From a bacterium (GTDB taxonomy: Bacteria; Hinthialibacterota; Hinthialibacteria; Hinthialibacterales; Hinthialibacteraceae): a DNA stretch of 64,000 nucleotides. This document shows positions 24,631-32,724 of the stretch, piece by piece; within the stretch, counting starts at the first letter, position 1; each line of letters opens with the position of its first letter. A program made the position numbers and the translations under genes. The stretch spans positions 39,809-103,808 of the forward strand of contig WGLV01000026.1 of NCBI GenBank assembly GCA_016125385.1, read 5' to 3'. The notes beneath the pieces were generated by a model, which saw nothing but the letters and a program-made list of their open reading frames with translations, had not been told where the DNA came from and made no database searches.

Positions 24631-26153
24631 GACGCCTGACTCCCTTCATATCGGTAAACGTACCCCACCAGTTTCGATTCCGGCTCGCGCGGCGTCAGCA
24701 GGCTGGCGACGATCGTGATGACGAATGACACCACGAACGCCCACCACGCAATAAACAGAAACGGATCTTCGAACTGAAACAGTTTGACGTCGCCGTAGGT
24801 ATGCGCGAACAGCATCGCCGCCGCCGATACGATCCCGCACAACATTCCGATCAGCGCGCCCGCGCCGGTGGTGCGGCTCCACAAAACGCCCAGCAGAATG
24901 ATGGAAAGGCTGGGCCCCTGATACAGCGAGAAGACGGTCTGAATAATGGTGTAGATTCCCTCGCCCCGGCTCCAGACCCAGAAGGCGAAAAGAATGCCCC
25001 AGATGATAAACATGAAGGTCAGCCAGCGCCCCATGGAAAGCATGGTTTCCTCGGAGGCGTCGGGATTCATGAAGCGTTTATAAAAATCGTTGGTAAGCAG
25101 GGTGACGCTGGAATTCAGATTCGTGTCGACGCTCGACATGAACGCCGCCAGAAACGCGGCGAAAAACACGCCCAGAATACCGGTGGGCAGCGTATCGCGA
25201 ATCAGAATCGGAACCGCCTGATTGACGTTTTCGATGTTGGGATTATGCGCCAACGCCACGATGCCGGGAATCACCATCAGAAAGGGGATGGCGAGTTTCA
25301 GCAACGACCCCCAGATGAATGACGCCTTGGCTTCGAACTCGGTGCGGGCGCCGAGGCTGCGCTGTACGATGGCCTGATTGCCGATCCAGTAAGCGGGAGC
25401 GAGAACGAAGCCCAAGCCCAGCAGGATTCCCGACCAGGGGTAGTTGGTGGGCGTATCCTGCGGTTGCACGAGTTGAAAGTGATGCTGATACTCGGGCCCC
25501 ATTGAATGGATGGTGTGATACAGACCCTCGATGCCGCCGACGTTATTCAGCCCGATCACGAGGGCGATAAAACAGCCCACCATCATCACCACACACTGAA
25601 TCACATCGGTATAGACCACCGCGCTCAATCCGCCGGCGAGGGTATACAGCCCGACGCTGAACGCCGACGCGACGATCGAGGTCGCGACGCCCCAGCCCAG
25701 CATGACGTTCATCATCTCGGCGGTGGCGTACAGCATCACGCCCAGGTTAAACGCCATCACCACCAGCCAGATACCCGACACGATGGCCTGAATGGCGACG
25801 TTGTAGCGGCGGCCGAGAAACTCGGGGATGGTGTAGACTTCAGACCGCCAGAAGAAGGGGATGAAGATAAACGCCGCGATCAGCATGACCGGAACGCTGC
25901 CGAGCCAGTCGAAATTGGCCAGCACCAGCCCGTTGTGATAGGCGTCGCCCGCCAGCCCGACGATGTCGACGCCGCCGATGTCGGAAACCACCAGCGACAT
26001 GCCGATCGCCCACCAGGGCAGCGTGCGCCCGGCGAGAAAATAATCCTTCCCGGTATGAATGTTTCGCCCGAGATAAACGCCCAGCCCCATCGTCGCCACA
26101 AAGTAGACGATCATGATGGCGTAATCGATTCCATGTAACGCTTGCAACTCCAT
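24627..26153 (-). CDS. Sodium:solute symporter (SSS/SLC5 family)
   Basis: 508 residues with 13-14 predicted helices. Family parts visible: D-Y-F-L-A-G-R-T-L-P-W-W-A-I-G-M-S near 38-53, Y-T-I-P-E-F-L-G-R-R-Y near 107-117, Y-T-L-A-G-G-L-S-A-V-V-Y-T-D near 170-183, and M-S-S-V-D-T-N-L-N near 335-343, the sodium-site region. It takes up a sugar, amino acid or vitamin with sodium. The overlap with the 85-residue gene and nearby nagZ favour a carbohydrate substrate. Confidence 0.9.
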   Translation of the reverse strand: MELQALHGIDYAIMIVYFVATMGLGVYLGRNIHTGKDYFLAGRTLPWWAIGMSLVVSDIGGVDIVGLAGDAYHNGLVLANFDWLGSVPVMLIAAFIFIPFFWRSEVYTIPEFLGRRYNVAIQAIVSGIWLVVMAFNLGVMLYATAEMMNVMLGWGVATSIVASAFSVGLYTLAGGLSAVVYTDVIQCVVMMVGCFIALVIGLNNVGGIEGLYHTIHSMGPEYQHHFQLVQPQDTPTNYPWSGILLGLGFVLAPAYWIGNQAIVQRSLGARTEFEAKASFIWGSLLKLAIPFLMVIPGIVALAHNPNIENVNQAVPILIRDTLPTGILGVFFAAFLAAFMSSVDTNLNSSVTLLTNDFYKRFMNPDASEETMLSMGRWLTFMFIIWGILFAFWVWSRGEGIYTIIQTVFSLYQGPSLSIILLGVLWSRTTGAGALIGMLCGIVSAAAMLFAHTYGDVKLFQFEDPFLFIAWWAFVVSFVITIVASLLTPREPESKLVGYVYRYEGSQAS

Positions 26154-26409
26154 CGACAGGCTCCATTCTCCTGATTCCGCCTGGCGCGGGTGACGAGTCG
26201 GGGTGTTGCGGCGGGAGTCTATTACCAGAACGACGTAAACAATCAGGCGGCGAAATGAGCGCGGCGCGCATGGCGTATCACGCTCGAGATTGGGACGGAA
26301 TGTTGAACCGCCTTGAATCGCGCAAGATCAATCCGATGACCGGACAAGATGAATGCCCTATCTTAAGGGTTCTTAACAAATGCGCAAGCGGCGAAGAACG
26401 GTGATTTTT

Positions 26410-27267
26410 CTATTGAACGTCCGGCGAGGGATTCTCGCGCCCCGCGCGATGCAGAGCGATCAGTGAGCGCAACAGCGGCTCCATTGCGTCAAGCGGAATC
26501 ATGTTGGGTCCATCGCTGAGAGCGCGGCTGGGTTCGGGGTGAGTTTCGATAAAGAAGCCATCGACGCCGACCGCCACGGCGGCCCGCGCCAGCGGCGCCG
26601 CGAATTCGCGCTGTCCGCCTGAACGCCCATCGATGGCGCCGGGCTGTTGAACGCTGTGCGTGGCGTCGAAAAAAACGGGCGCGTACCGGCGCATCACAAC
26701 CAACCCGCGCATGTCGACGACGAGATTGTGATATCCGAACGACGACCCGCGCTCGGTCAGCACCACCCGCCCCCGCCCCACTCCGCGAATCTTGTCAACC
26801 GCGTGACGCATGTCTTCGGGCGCCATGAACTGCCCCTTCTTGACGTTGACCGGCTTGTCGGCGGCGGCGCAGGCTTCAAGAAGATCGGTCTGCCGGCATA
26901 AAAACGCGGGAATCTGCAACACGTCGACCACGCTGGCGACTTCTTTCACCTGCCCCGATTCATGCACATCGGTCAACACCGGCGTCCCTATCTGGCCGCG
27001 CACTTCGGCGAGAATGGATAGCGATTTTTCAAAGCCGATGCCCCTGAACGAGCTCCCGCTGGTGCGATTGGCTTTATCGAACGACGCTTTGAAAATGTAG
27101 GGGAGGCCGAGGCGGTTGGTGATGTCCTTCATACGCTCGGCGACTTCGATGCACAATTCACGCGACTCAATCACGCAGGGACCGGCGATCAGTACGGGCA
27201 GTTCGCCGCCGACGCGCACGTTATACGCCATGTCGAATTCATGATGGATGGTCCCGCCGCCGGGCAT
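26410..27267 (-). CDS. kdsA: 3-deoxy-8-phosphooctulonate synthase (KDO-8-phosphate synthase)
   Basis: 285 residues. It condenses phosphoenolpyruvate with arabinose 5-phosphate, the first committed step to Kdo of lipopolysaccharide. Signatures: I-A-G-P-C-V-I-E-S near 27-35, [11 protein letters not shown] near 60-70, R-Q-T-D-L-L near 125, [10 protein letters not shown] near 141-150, [10 protein letters not shown] near 202-211 and E-T-H-P-E-P near 241. A downstream in-frame ATG at residue 13 is an alternative start. It sits alone, without kdsB or kdsD. Confidence 0.95.
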   Translation of the reverse strand: MPGGGTIHHEFDMAYNVRVGGELPVLIAGPCVIESRELCIEVAERMKDITNRLGLPYIFKASFDKANRTSGSSFRGIGFEKSLSILAEVRGQIGTPVLTDVHESGQVKEVASVVDVLQIPAFLCRQTDLLEACAAADKPVNVKKGQFMAPEDMRHAVDKIRGVGRGRVVLTERGSSFGYHNLVVDMRGLVVMRRYAPVFFDATHSVQQPGAIDGRSGGQREFAAPLARAAVAVGVDGFFIETHPEPSRALSDGPNMIPLDAMEPLLRSLIALHRAGRENPSPDVQ

Positions 27268-27300
27268 GGTGTTTTTCCACTTTCTTAACGGATTCGCGCC

Positions 27301-28812
27301 TCATGGATGCGCCCATTCAGGGACGACACCCAGTTCTATCCCCAATACGCGCCGCGTCAAGCCATAGAAGAGAACCGTGATCAGGGTGATCGCGATCAGG
27401 TTCATCCAGAATCCGGTTCGCGCCATCTGCCCCGAACTCACGTAGCCCGAGCCATACACGATGGCGTTGGGCGGCGTGGCGACCGGCAGCATGAACGCCA
27501 TTGATACCGCCAGGTTAGCGGGCAGCATCAACAGCATCGGGTTCTGTCCCAACGCGACCGCCATCGAACCGAGAATCGGCATGAAAATGGTCGCGGTGGC
27601 GGTGTTGGAAGTCAGCTCGGTCAGAAACGTGACGAGCGCCACGGTGACGAAAACGATCAGCAATGGCGAGGCGCCCTGCAGAAAGATCAACCGGTGCGCG
27701 ATCCAGGTCGAGAGGCCTGAATCCTGAAAACCCGCCGCCAGACAAACTCCACCGCCGATTATCAGCAACAGATCCCAGGGAATGCGGAGCGCGGTTTTCA
27801 TATCGAGTATGAATTCGCGTTTCGCCAGATTGGAGGGGATGCAGAACAGCAGCATCGCCCCCGCGATGGCGACGGAAGCGTCGTTTGACAGCGTGGGGAT
27901 ATACGTCTGTATGCCGGGAATCGTCAGCGAACCCAGTTGCAGTTTTTTGCGGAACAGCCAACCGAACGCGGTCAGCGCCGCCACCAGGCAGATCAGTTTT
28001 TCCTCGCGCGACATCGGCCCCAGCGCCTTGCGCTCGCGGTCGATCGCCTCGCCGCTCTCGCCCTGCAACCGGACCGGCATGGGATACTGCACCCGCACGA
28101 GATACAGCCACAATATCGGGATCATAATCAGCACGAAGGGCATGCCGACGATCAGCCAGCGGGTGAATGAAATCTGGCGTCCATACATGGCGTCGAGCTG
28201 CGATACGAACACGCCGGTGGGGCCGGTGCCGATCAACGTACCCAGCCCGCCGATCGACGATGAATAGGCGATCGCCAGCATCAGCGCGGGCGCGAGCCGT
28301 TCGAAATGTTTCGTTTCGATGACGTCGCGCAGTTTTACCAGCAGCGCCGCCGCCACCGGAAGCATCATCAGCGTGGTGGCGGTGTTGGTCACCCACATCG
28401 AGATAAAAGCGGTGGCGATCATGAAACCGAGAACGATGCGGCGCGGCGTTACGCCGACGCGGGCGATGATGGCGAGCGCGATGCGCTTGTGAAGGTTCCA
28501 CTTCTCAATAGCCGCCGCGATGAGAAATCCACCGAGAAAGAGAAAGTTGAGCCAGTGGGCGAAATGCGAAATGGCGGCGGCGCCGTCCATCACGCCCAGG
28601 AAGGGGAACAAGACGAAGGGTAACAGCGCGGTCGCGCCCAGCGGCAGAATTCCGGTCAGCCACCACCACGCGGTCCACGCCGCGACGGCGGCGGTGCGTT
28701 GGGCCTCCACCGCCATTTCCCCGGGCGCAGGCGCGAACAGAATCGCCAGAAACAACGCCGGGCCGCCCAGCAGCAACAGCCAGCCCACCCAATCGAATGA
28801 ACGGGTTTTCAT
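27301..28812 (-). CDS. DASS-family sodium:dicarboxylate/sulfate symporter
   Basis: 503 residues with about 12 helices. The two family signatures are recognisable: S-M-W-V-T-N-T-A-T-T-L-M-M-L-P near 137-151 (first S-N-T hairpin) and E-L-T-S-N-T-A-T-A-T-I-F-M-P-I near 396-410 (second). The domain halves are typical of SLC13/DASS carriers such as VcINDY. It imports di- or tricarboxylates with sodium. It reads on the same strand as kdsA but looks metabolically unrelated. Confidence 0.9.
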   Translation of the reverse strand: MKTRSFDWVGWLLLLGGPALFLAILFAPAPGEMAVEAQRTAAVAAWTAWWWLTGILPLGATALLPFVLFPFLGVMDGAAAISHFAHWLNFLFLGGFLIAAAIEKWNLHKRIALAIIARVGVTPRRIVLGFMIATAFISMWVTNTATTLMMLPVAAALLVKLRDVIETKHFERLAPALMLAIAYSSSIGGLGTLIGTGPTGVFVSQLDAMYGRQISFTRWLIVGMPFVLIMIPILWLYLVRVQYPMPVRLQGESGEAIDRERKALGPMSREEKLICLVAALTAFGWLFRKKLQLGSLTIPGIQTYIPTLSNDASVAIAGAMLLFCIPSNLAKREFILDMKTALRIPWDLLLIIGGGVCLAAGFQDSGLSTWIAHRLIFLQGASPLLIVFVTVALVTFLTELTSNTATATIFMPILGSMAVALGQNPMLLMLPANLAVSMAFMLPVATPPNAIVYGSGYVSSGQMARTGFWMNLIAITLITVLFYGLTRRVLGIELGVVPEWAHP

Positions 28813-28913
28813 TCCATTCGCTCCCCAGACTCAAAACCGGCGTGTAGACCAGCCACCGGCGTCCAATGAGGCATTTAATCCCAAATCAGCCGCGGCGCGG
28901 CTGATTGAATTCA

Positions 28914-29990
28914 CTAGAACTGATATTGCAGACCGGAACGGAAGGCGAGATCCATGTTGTCGATGTTCCGGGCGACGGGGTCGGTCTCGAAATCGAGATC
29001 GAGGTTCATCGTCCATGACAGCGTGTCGGTGATCGGCTGTTTCAAGCCCGTCGACGACATCAGGCGTGCGGAACCCAGCGTCCCCAGGCGCGGATACACG
29101 GTGAGCAGTTCGCTCAGTTCGGTCGCTTCCCAGAACGTCTGGCGATATTCAAGGCTGGCGCGCAAGCTGGGCTCGACGTTATCGCCGGCGGAGAGATAGC
29201 GTTCATACAGAACGCCGGCGCCGAAGTCGGTGGAAAGTTCAGAACGCTTGGTGTTCCAGAAACGATACCCGACGCCCGCGGTTGACTCGGATCGCAGCTG
29301 AATGCCTTCGGGCCGGTCGTATTCGAATCCCTGATCGCCGAACAGATAGAGGTTGTCATCGAGAAATTTTTTCAGATCGCCCTGCAGGCGCAGTTCTTCG
29401 GTGTCGACCTTGCTTTGCGACTGCCCGTAGCCCGCGTCGCCGCGCAAGGTGAGTTCCATCGAATCGAACGACTTTTCGGCTTTGGATTTCAGATAAAAGT
29501 CGATCGCTTCCTTGTTTCCCGACCGCGCTCCAGCCAGCAGCGAGACGCTTCCCTTCCAGGGCTTGGCGGTATCGGCGGGCGCTTCCTGCGCGACGGGCTC
29601 CGGTTCCGGTTCAGGCGGATTGAGCAGGGCCTCATCGGTGGCGCCGCGCACGACATCGGCGATCTTCACCCGGGCGACCTTGTCGTCCGTGAGACGGACG
29701 TACACTTCATCGCTGGCGTCGACCGGTTCAAGCGCCCCAATCAGGCGGGCTCCGTCTGTCAGCAACAGGGCGAAGGGCGCGGCGGTTTGCAGCGTCTGCA
29801 CGCGAGAGGCCTCGATCACCACCGGGCCGGCGAGTTCGCTTTCAAAGCGCACGCCGTCTTCACTCCAGCCGGTCAGCGTTCCGCTGAGGCGGTCGCCGTT
29901 ACTGGTGAACAGGCGGTCGGCGTAAACCGGAGCGGTCAGAAGGCAGACGAACAGAAACAGAAAGAGTCTGAGATTTGGATTCGTATGCAT
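28914..29990 (-). CDS. DUF481 outer-membrane beta-barrel protein
   Basis: 358 residues. A signal peptide (hydrophobic L-F-L-F-L-F-V-C-L-L-T, cleavage near V-Y-A-D, residue 24) is followed by a small beta domain (L-F-T-S-N-G-D-R-L-S-G-T-L), a Pro/Glu-rich linker (P-P-E-P-E-P-E-P-V) and then about 220 residues of alternating amphipathic strands. The protein ends Q-Y-Q-F, with the terminal Phe needed for barrel insertion. The barrel resembles DUF481 (YdiY-like). Function unknown. Confidence 0.85.
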   Translation of the reverse strand: MHTNPNLRLFLFLFVCLLTAPVYADRLFTSNGDRLSGTLTGWSEDGVRFESELAGPVVIEASRVQTLQTAAPFALLLTDGARLIGALEPVDASDEVYVRLTDDKVARVKIADVVRGATDEALLNPPEPEPEPVAQEAPADTAKPWKGSVSLLAGARSGNKEAIDFYLKSKAEKSFDSMELTLRGDAGYGQSQSKVDTEELRLQGDLKKFLDDNLYLFGDQGFEYDRPEGIQLRSESTAGVGYRFWNTKRSELSTDFGAGVLYERYLSAGDNVEPSLRASLEYRQTFWEATELSELLTVYPRLGTLGSARLMSSTGLKQPITDTLSWTMNLDLDFETDPVARNIDNMDLAFRSGLQYQF

Positions 29991-30073
29991 GATTGAATTG
30001 TAGGCGGCTTTTCAGTCTGGTAAACGTGCGCTTCAGCGGAGGCTTATCGATGCGAAAGAGAACGCCGATCGCG

Positions 30074-30763
30074 CTACTCGAGAACGTCGACGGGATGTTT
30101 GCTCTTTCCGATGGAGGATCGTTCCAGCTGATCGGGCAGTGGAACCACTTTTTTCGGAGCCACCATCCCGCCTGAGATAATCAGCTTCATCGCGTCTTCC
30201 ACGGACAGATTCAGTTCGACCGCGTCACGCTCGGGAATGAGCAGAAAGAAACCCGAGGTCGGATTGGGCGTGGTGGGCAGGAAGACATACACCAGGTCTT
30301 CGCCCACCAGCGGACTGAACACGTGATCGTCATAAGACGTAATGAATCCGAGCGAATAAATGCCCCGGCGGGGGTATTCGATCAGCACAACTTTTTCAAA
30401 GAGTTTGTTTTTACGGCCCGCGACCGATTCACTGATCTGTTTCAGCGCGTTGTAAATGGTGGATATACCCGGTATGCGGAGAAAAATCGAATCGACCAGG
30501 TCGAGTATCTTTCGGCCGATGTACAGCGACGCGAAAAAACCCACCAGGCAAATCAGAATGATGGTTAATACAAAACCGACGCCGTAATGCGGAACCTGAA
30601 CGTACTCCGCCAGATGTTCGGTCCAGAATTTGGATTGAAGCACCAGGTCGTTGAACCAGGTGTCCATAAAATTGAACATGCTGAACACGATCCAGATGGT
30701 GACCCCGATGGGAACCACTACGATCAGCCCAGTGAAAAAATAGGTACGGAATCTTCTCAGCAT
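30074..30763 (-). CDS. DUF502 family membrane protein
   Basis: 229 residues. Two N-terminal helices (T-Y-F-F-T-G-L-I-V-V-V-P-I-G-V-T near 7-22; V-G-F-V-L-T-I-I-L-I-C-L-V-G-F near 62-76) are followed by the conserved DUF502 stretch P-G-I-S-T-I-Y-N-A-L-K-Q near 98-109 and a cytoplasmic domain with P-T-T-P-N-P-T-S-G-F-F. The family is widespread and uncharacterised. It is followed upstream by the CNNM gene on the same strand, 121 bp away. Confidence 0.9.
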   Translation of the reverse strand: MLRRFRTYFFTGLIVVVPIGVTIWIVFSMFNFMDTWFNDLVLQSKFWTEHLAEYVQVPHYGVGFVLTIILICLVGFFASLYIGRKILDLVDSIFLRIPGISTIYNALKQISESVAGRKNKLFEKVVLIEYPRRGIYSLGFITSYDDHVFSPLVGEDLVYVFLPTTPNPTSGFFLLIPERDAVELNLSVEDAMKLIISGGMVAPKKVVPLPDQLERSSIGKSKHPVDVLE

Positions 30764-30884
30764 TGGACCTCTTTATGATGATCGAACTGAACAGGCGGCG
30801 GCGAAGATGAAATGAACCCCGGGTGGACCCGCGCGTTTTTTGAACAGATAACGGTTGAATTTCAACAAAGATACGATAAATCAA

Positions 30885-32195
30885 TCAGGATTCTTTCGGA
30901 GTCCCGTTCTCTTCCAGAACTTCTTCCGGGCTTTTTTTAACGATCTTGACCCGCTTGATGCGCCGCTCGTCCGAATCGATGACGGTGAAGTGAAGGTTGT
31001 GAAACACCGCTTCCTCGCCCACTTCGGGCACGGCCCCCAGCAGGGTCGAGACGAATCCGCCCAGCGTCTCGACGTTTTCTTCCGGGAATTCAACGTCCAG
31101 AACCTCGGTCAGTTCATCCAGATCGATCTTGGCATCCGCAAGAATCGTACCGTCCTGCTGAATCTCATAATCGGGCAGTTCCATATCGTATTCGTCCTGA
31201 ATATCGCCGACGATTTCCTCAAGAACGTCCTCGATGGTGACCAGTCCGGCGGTCAGGCCATATTCATCCACCACGATGGCGAGGTGAGTCTTCTCTTTTT
31301 TGAAGGTATCGAGCAGTTCGTTGACCTTCTTGGTTTTGGGGACGAACAACGGCGGGCGGATGATGTCGCGCAACGCCGCCGAGCCGCCGTTTTCAAAGCG
31401 TAACAGGTCTTTGACGTAGAGAATGCCCACGATATGGTCAAGGTCCTGCTCGTACACGGGGATGCGCGAGCGGCCGATATTGATGGCTTCTTCGCGCACG
31501 TCCTTCATGTCGAGATCTTCGGGAACCGCCTGAAAATCGACGCGCGGCGTCATAATGTCTTTCACCAGCGTGTCGCCGAAGTCGATGATGCTGTGAATCA
31601 TCTCGCGCTCGTCCTGTTCGAGCACGCCTTCTTTCTCGCTCATCTCGATCAGCATGCGGACGTCGTCTTCGGTCAGCAGCGGCATCTCTTTGACGCGCGG
31701 CGCGCCGAGAATGCGGTTGATGCCGTTTGAGATGGTCAGAAACACCCAGATCAGCGGTTTGAGAAAGGTCCACATCGCGTCGAGCGGGCCGATGACGAAT
31801 TGCGAGATACGCACCGCGTGCTCCTTGGAGTACGTCTTCGGCACGATCTCGCCAAAGATGAGAAACACCGCCGTGGTGACGCCGACCGCGATCGCGCCGC
31901 CGTACGCCGCCGCGTTGGTGAAATTAAAATATTTCGCCAGAATGCGTTCAGACAGGTTCGCCGCGACGACGGAGGCGAGAATGTTGATAAAATTGTTGCC
32001 CACCAGAATCGTCGCCAGAAACCGGTTGGGCTCATGCAGCCATTTTTCCAGTTTGTGATACGACGGGTCGTCTTCGCTGAACAGACGCTTGATGCGGATT
32101 TTGGACATGGACGTCAACGCGGTTTCCGACCCGGAGAAAAAACCGGAACACACCAGACAGATCAGAAAAACGATCCCTTCAATGACTTCAACCAT
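30885..32195 (-). CDS. CNNM/CorC-type transporter-associated protein (hemolysin family)
   Basis: 436 residues. Domain order: DUF21/CNNM membrane domain (about 1-190, G-F-F-S-G-S-E-T-A-L-T-S near 18-29), two CBS domains (about 205-330; T-P-R-V-D-F-Q-A-V near 215, V-D-E-Y-G-L-T-A-G-L-V-T near 308) and the CorC_HlyC domain (about 345-425). Members export or protect against excess magnesium or cobalt. The start overlaps ybeY by 8 bp, and the gene ends the phoH-7TM/HD-ybeY operon, a common arrangement. Confidence 0.93.
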   Translation of the reverse strand: MVEVIEGIVFLICLVCSGFFSGSETALTSMSKIRIKRLFSEDDPSYHKLEKWLHEPNRFLATILVGNNFINILASVVAANLSERILAKYFNFTNAAAYGGAIAVGVTTAVFLIFGEIVPKTYSKEHAVRISQFVIGPLDAMWTFLKPLIWVFLTISNGINRILGAPRVKEMPLLTEDDVRMLIEMSEKEGVLEQDEREMIHSIIDFGDTLVKDIMTPRVDFQAVPEDLDMKDVREEAINIGRSRIPVYEQDLDHIVGILYVKDLLRFENGGSAALRDIIRPPLFVPKTKKVNELLDTFKKEKTHLAIVVDEYGLTAGLVTIEDVLEEIVGDIQDEYDMELPDYEIQQDGTILADAKIDLDELTEVLDVEFPEENVETLGGFVSTLLGAVPEVGEEAVFHNLHFTVIDSDERRIKRVKIVKKSPEEVLEENGTPKES

Positions 32196-32724
32196 TCGAT
32201 TTCGATGGCGCGCCTTCGCGCACCGGCCTCCCCCCTTCGCTCACGTGTTCGGTTTCCATCAACGCCAGGCCGGCGGGTATATACGCCGCGCCCGCGCGCT
32301 TGAGTTCAGCGATCAGGCGGCGCTCGGCCTCGAGCCAGCGGCGCCGCGCGTCGTCTTCGTAATGATCGTGGCCCAACAGGTGAATCATGCCATGAAACAG
32401 CAATTCGTCGATTTCGTCGCTGAGCGTACGGCCCGCCGCCCGCGCCTGACGCGCGGCGGTATCGAGCGAGACGACGATATCGCCCAGCACATCGGCCTGA
32501 CCGATGCTCTCACCCTCGCGCATCGAAAACGACAACACGTCGGTGGGCGCGTCGACTCCGCGAAAATCGCGGTTTAACTGGTGAATGGCCTCATCGCCGA
32601 CCAGCGCGACGCTCAGTTCCGACCCGGTCTCGCCCGCCGCGTCAAGCAACGCCTCTCCAAACATCTCGTGACGGGCGGCGTCGACCTGGATGGATGAATG
32701 TTCAACGTCCAGCGCGACGCTCAT
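32188..32724 (-). CDS. ybeY: Endoribonuclease YbeY
   Basis: 178 residues. The zinc motif H-G-M-I-H-L-L-G-H-D-H lies near 115-125, with L-N-x-x-F-R-G-V-D-A-P-T-D-V-L-S-F-S upstream near 50-65. YbeY acts in 16S rRNA 3'-end maturation and ribosome quality control. About 35 extra residues follow the motif and end in a charged tail. It overlaps the HD gene start-stop by 4 bp (32721-32724) and the CNNM gene by 8 bp. Confidence 0.95.
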   Translation of the reverse strand: MSVALDVEHSSIQVDAARHEMFGEALLDAAGETGSELSVALVGDEAIHQLNRDFRGVDAPTDVLSFSMREGESIGQADVLGDIVVSLDTAARQARAAGRTLSDEIDELLFHGMIHLLGHDHYEDDARRRWLEAERRLIAELKRAGAAYIPAGLALMETEHVSEGGRPVREGAPSKSNG

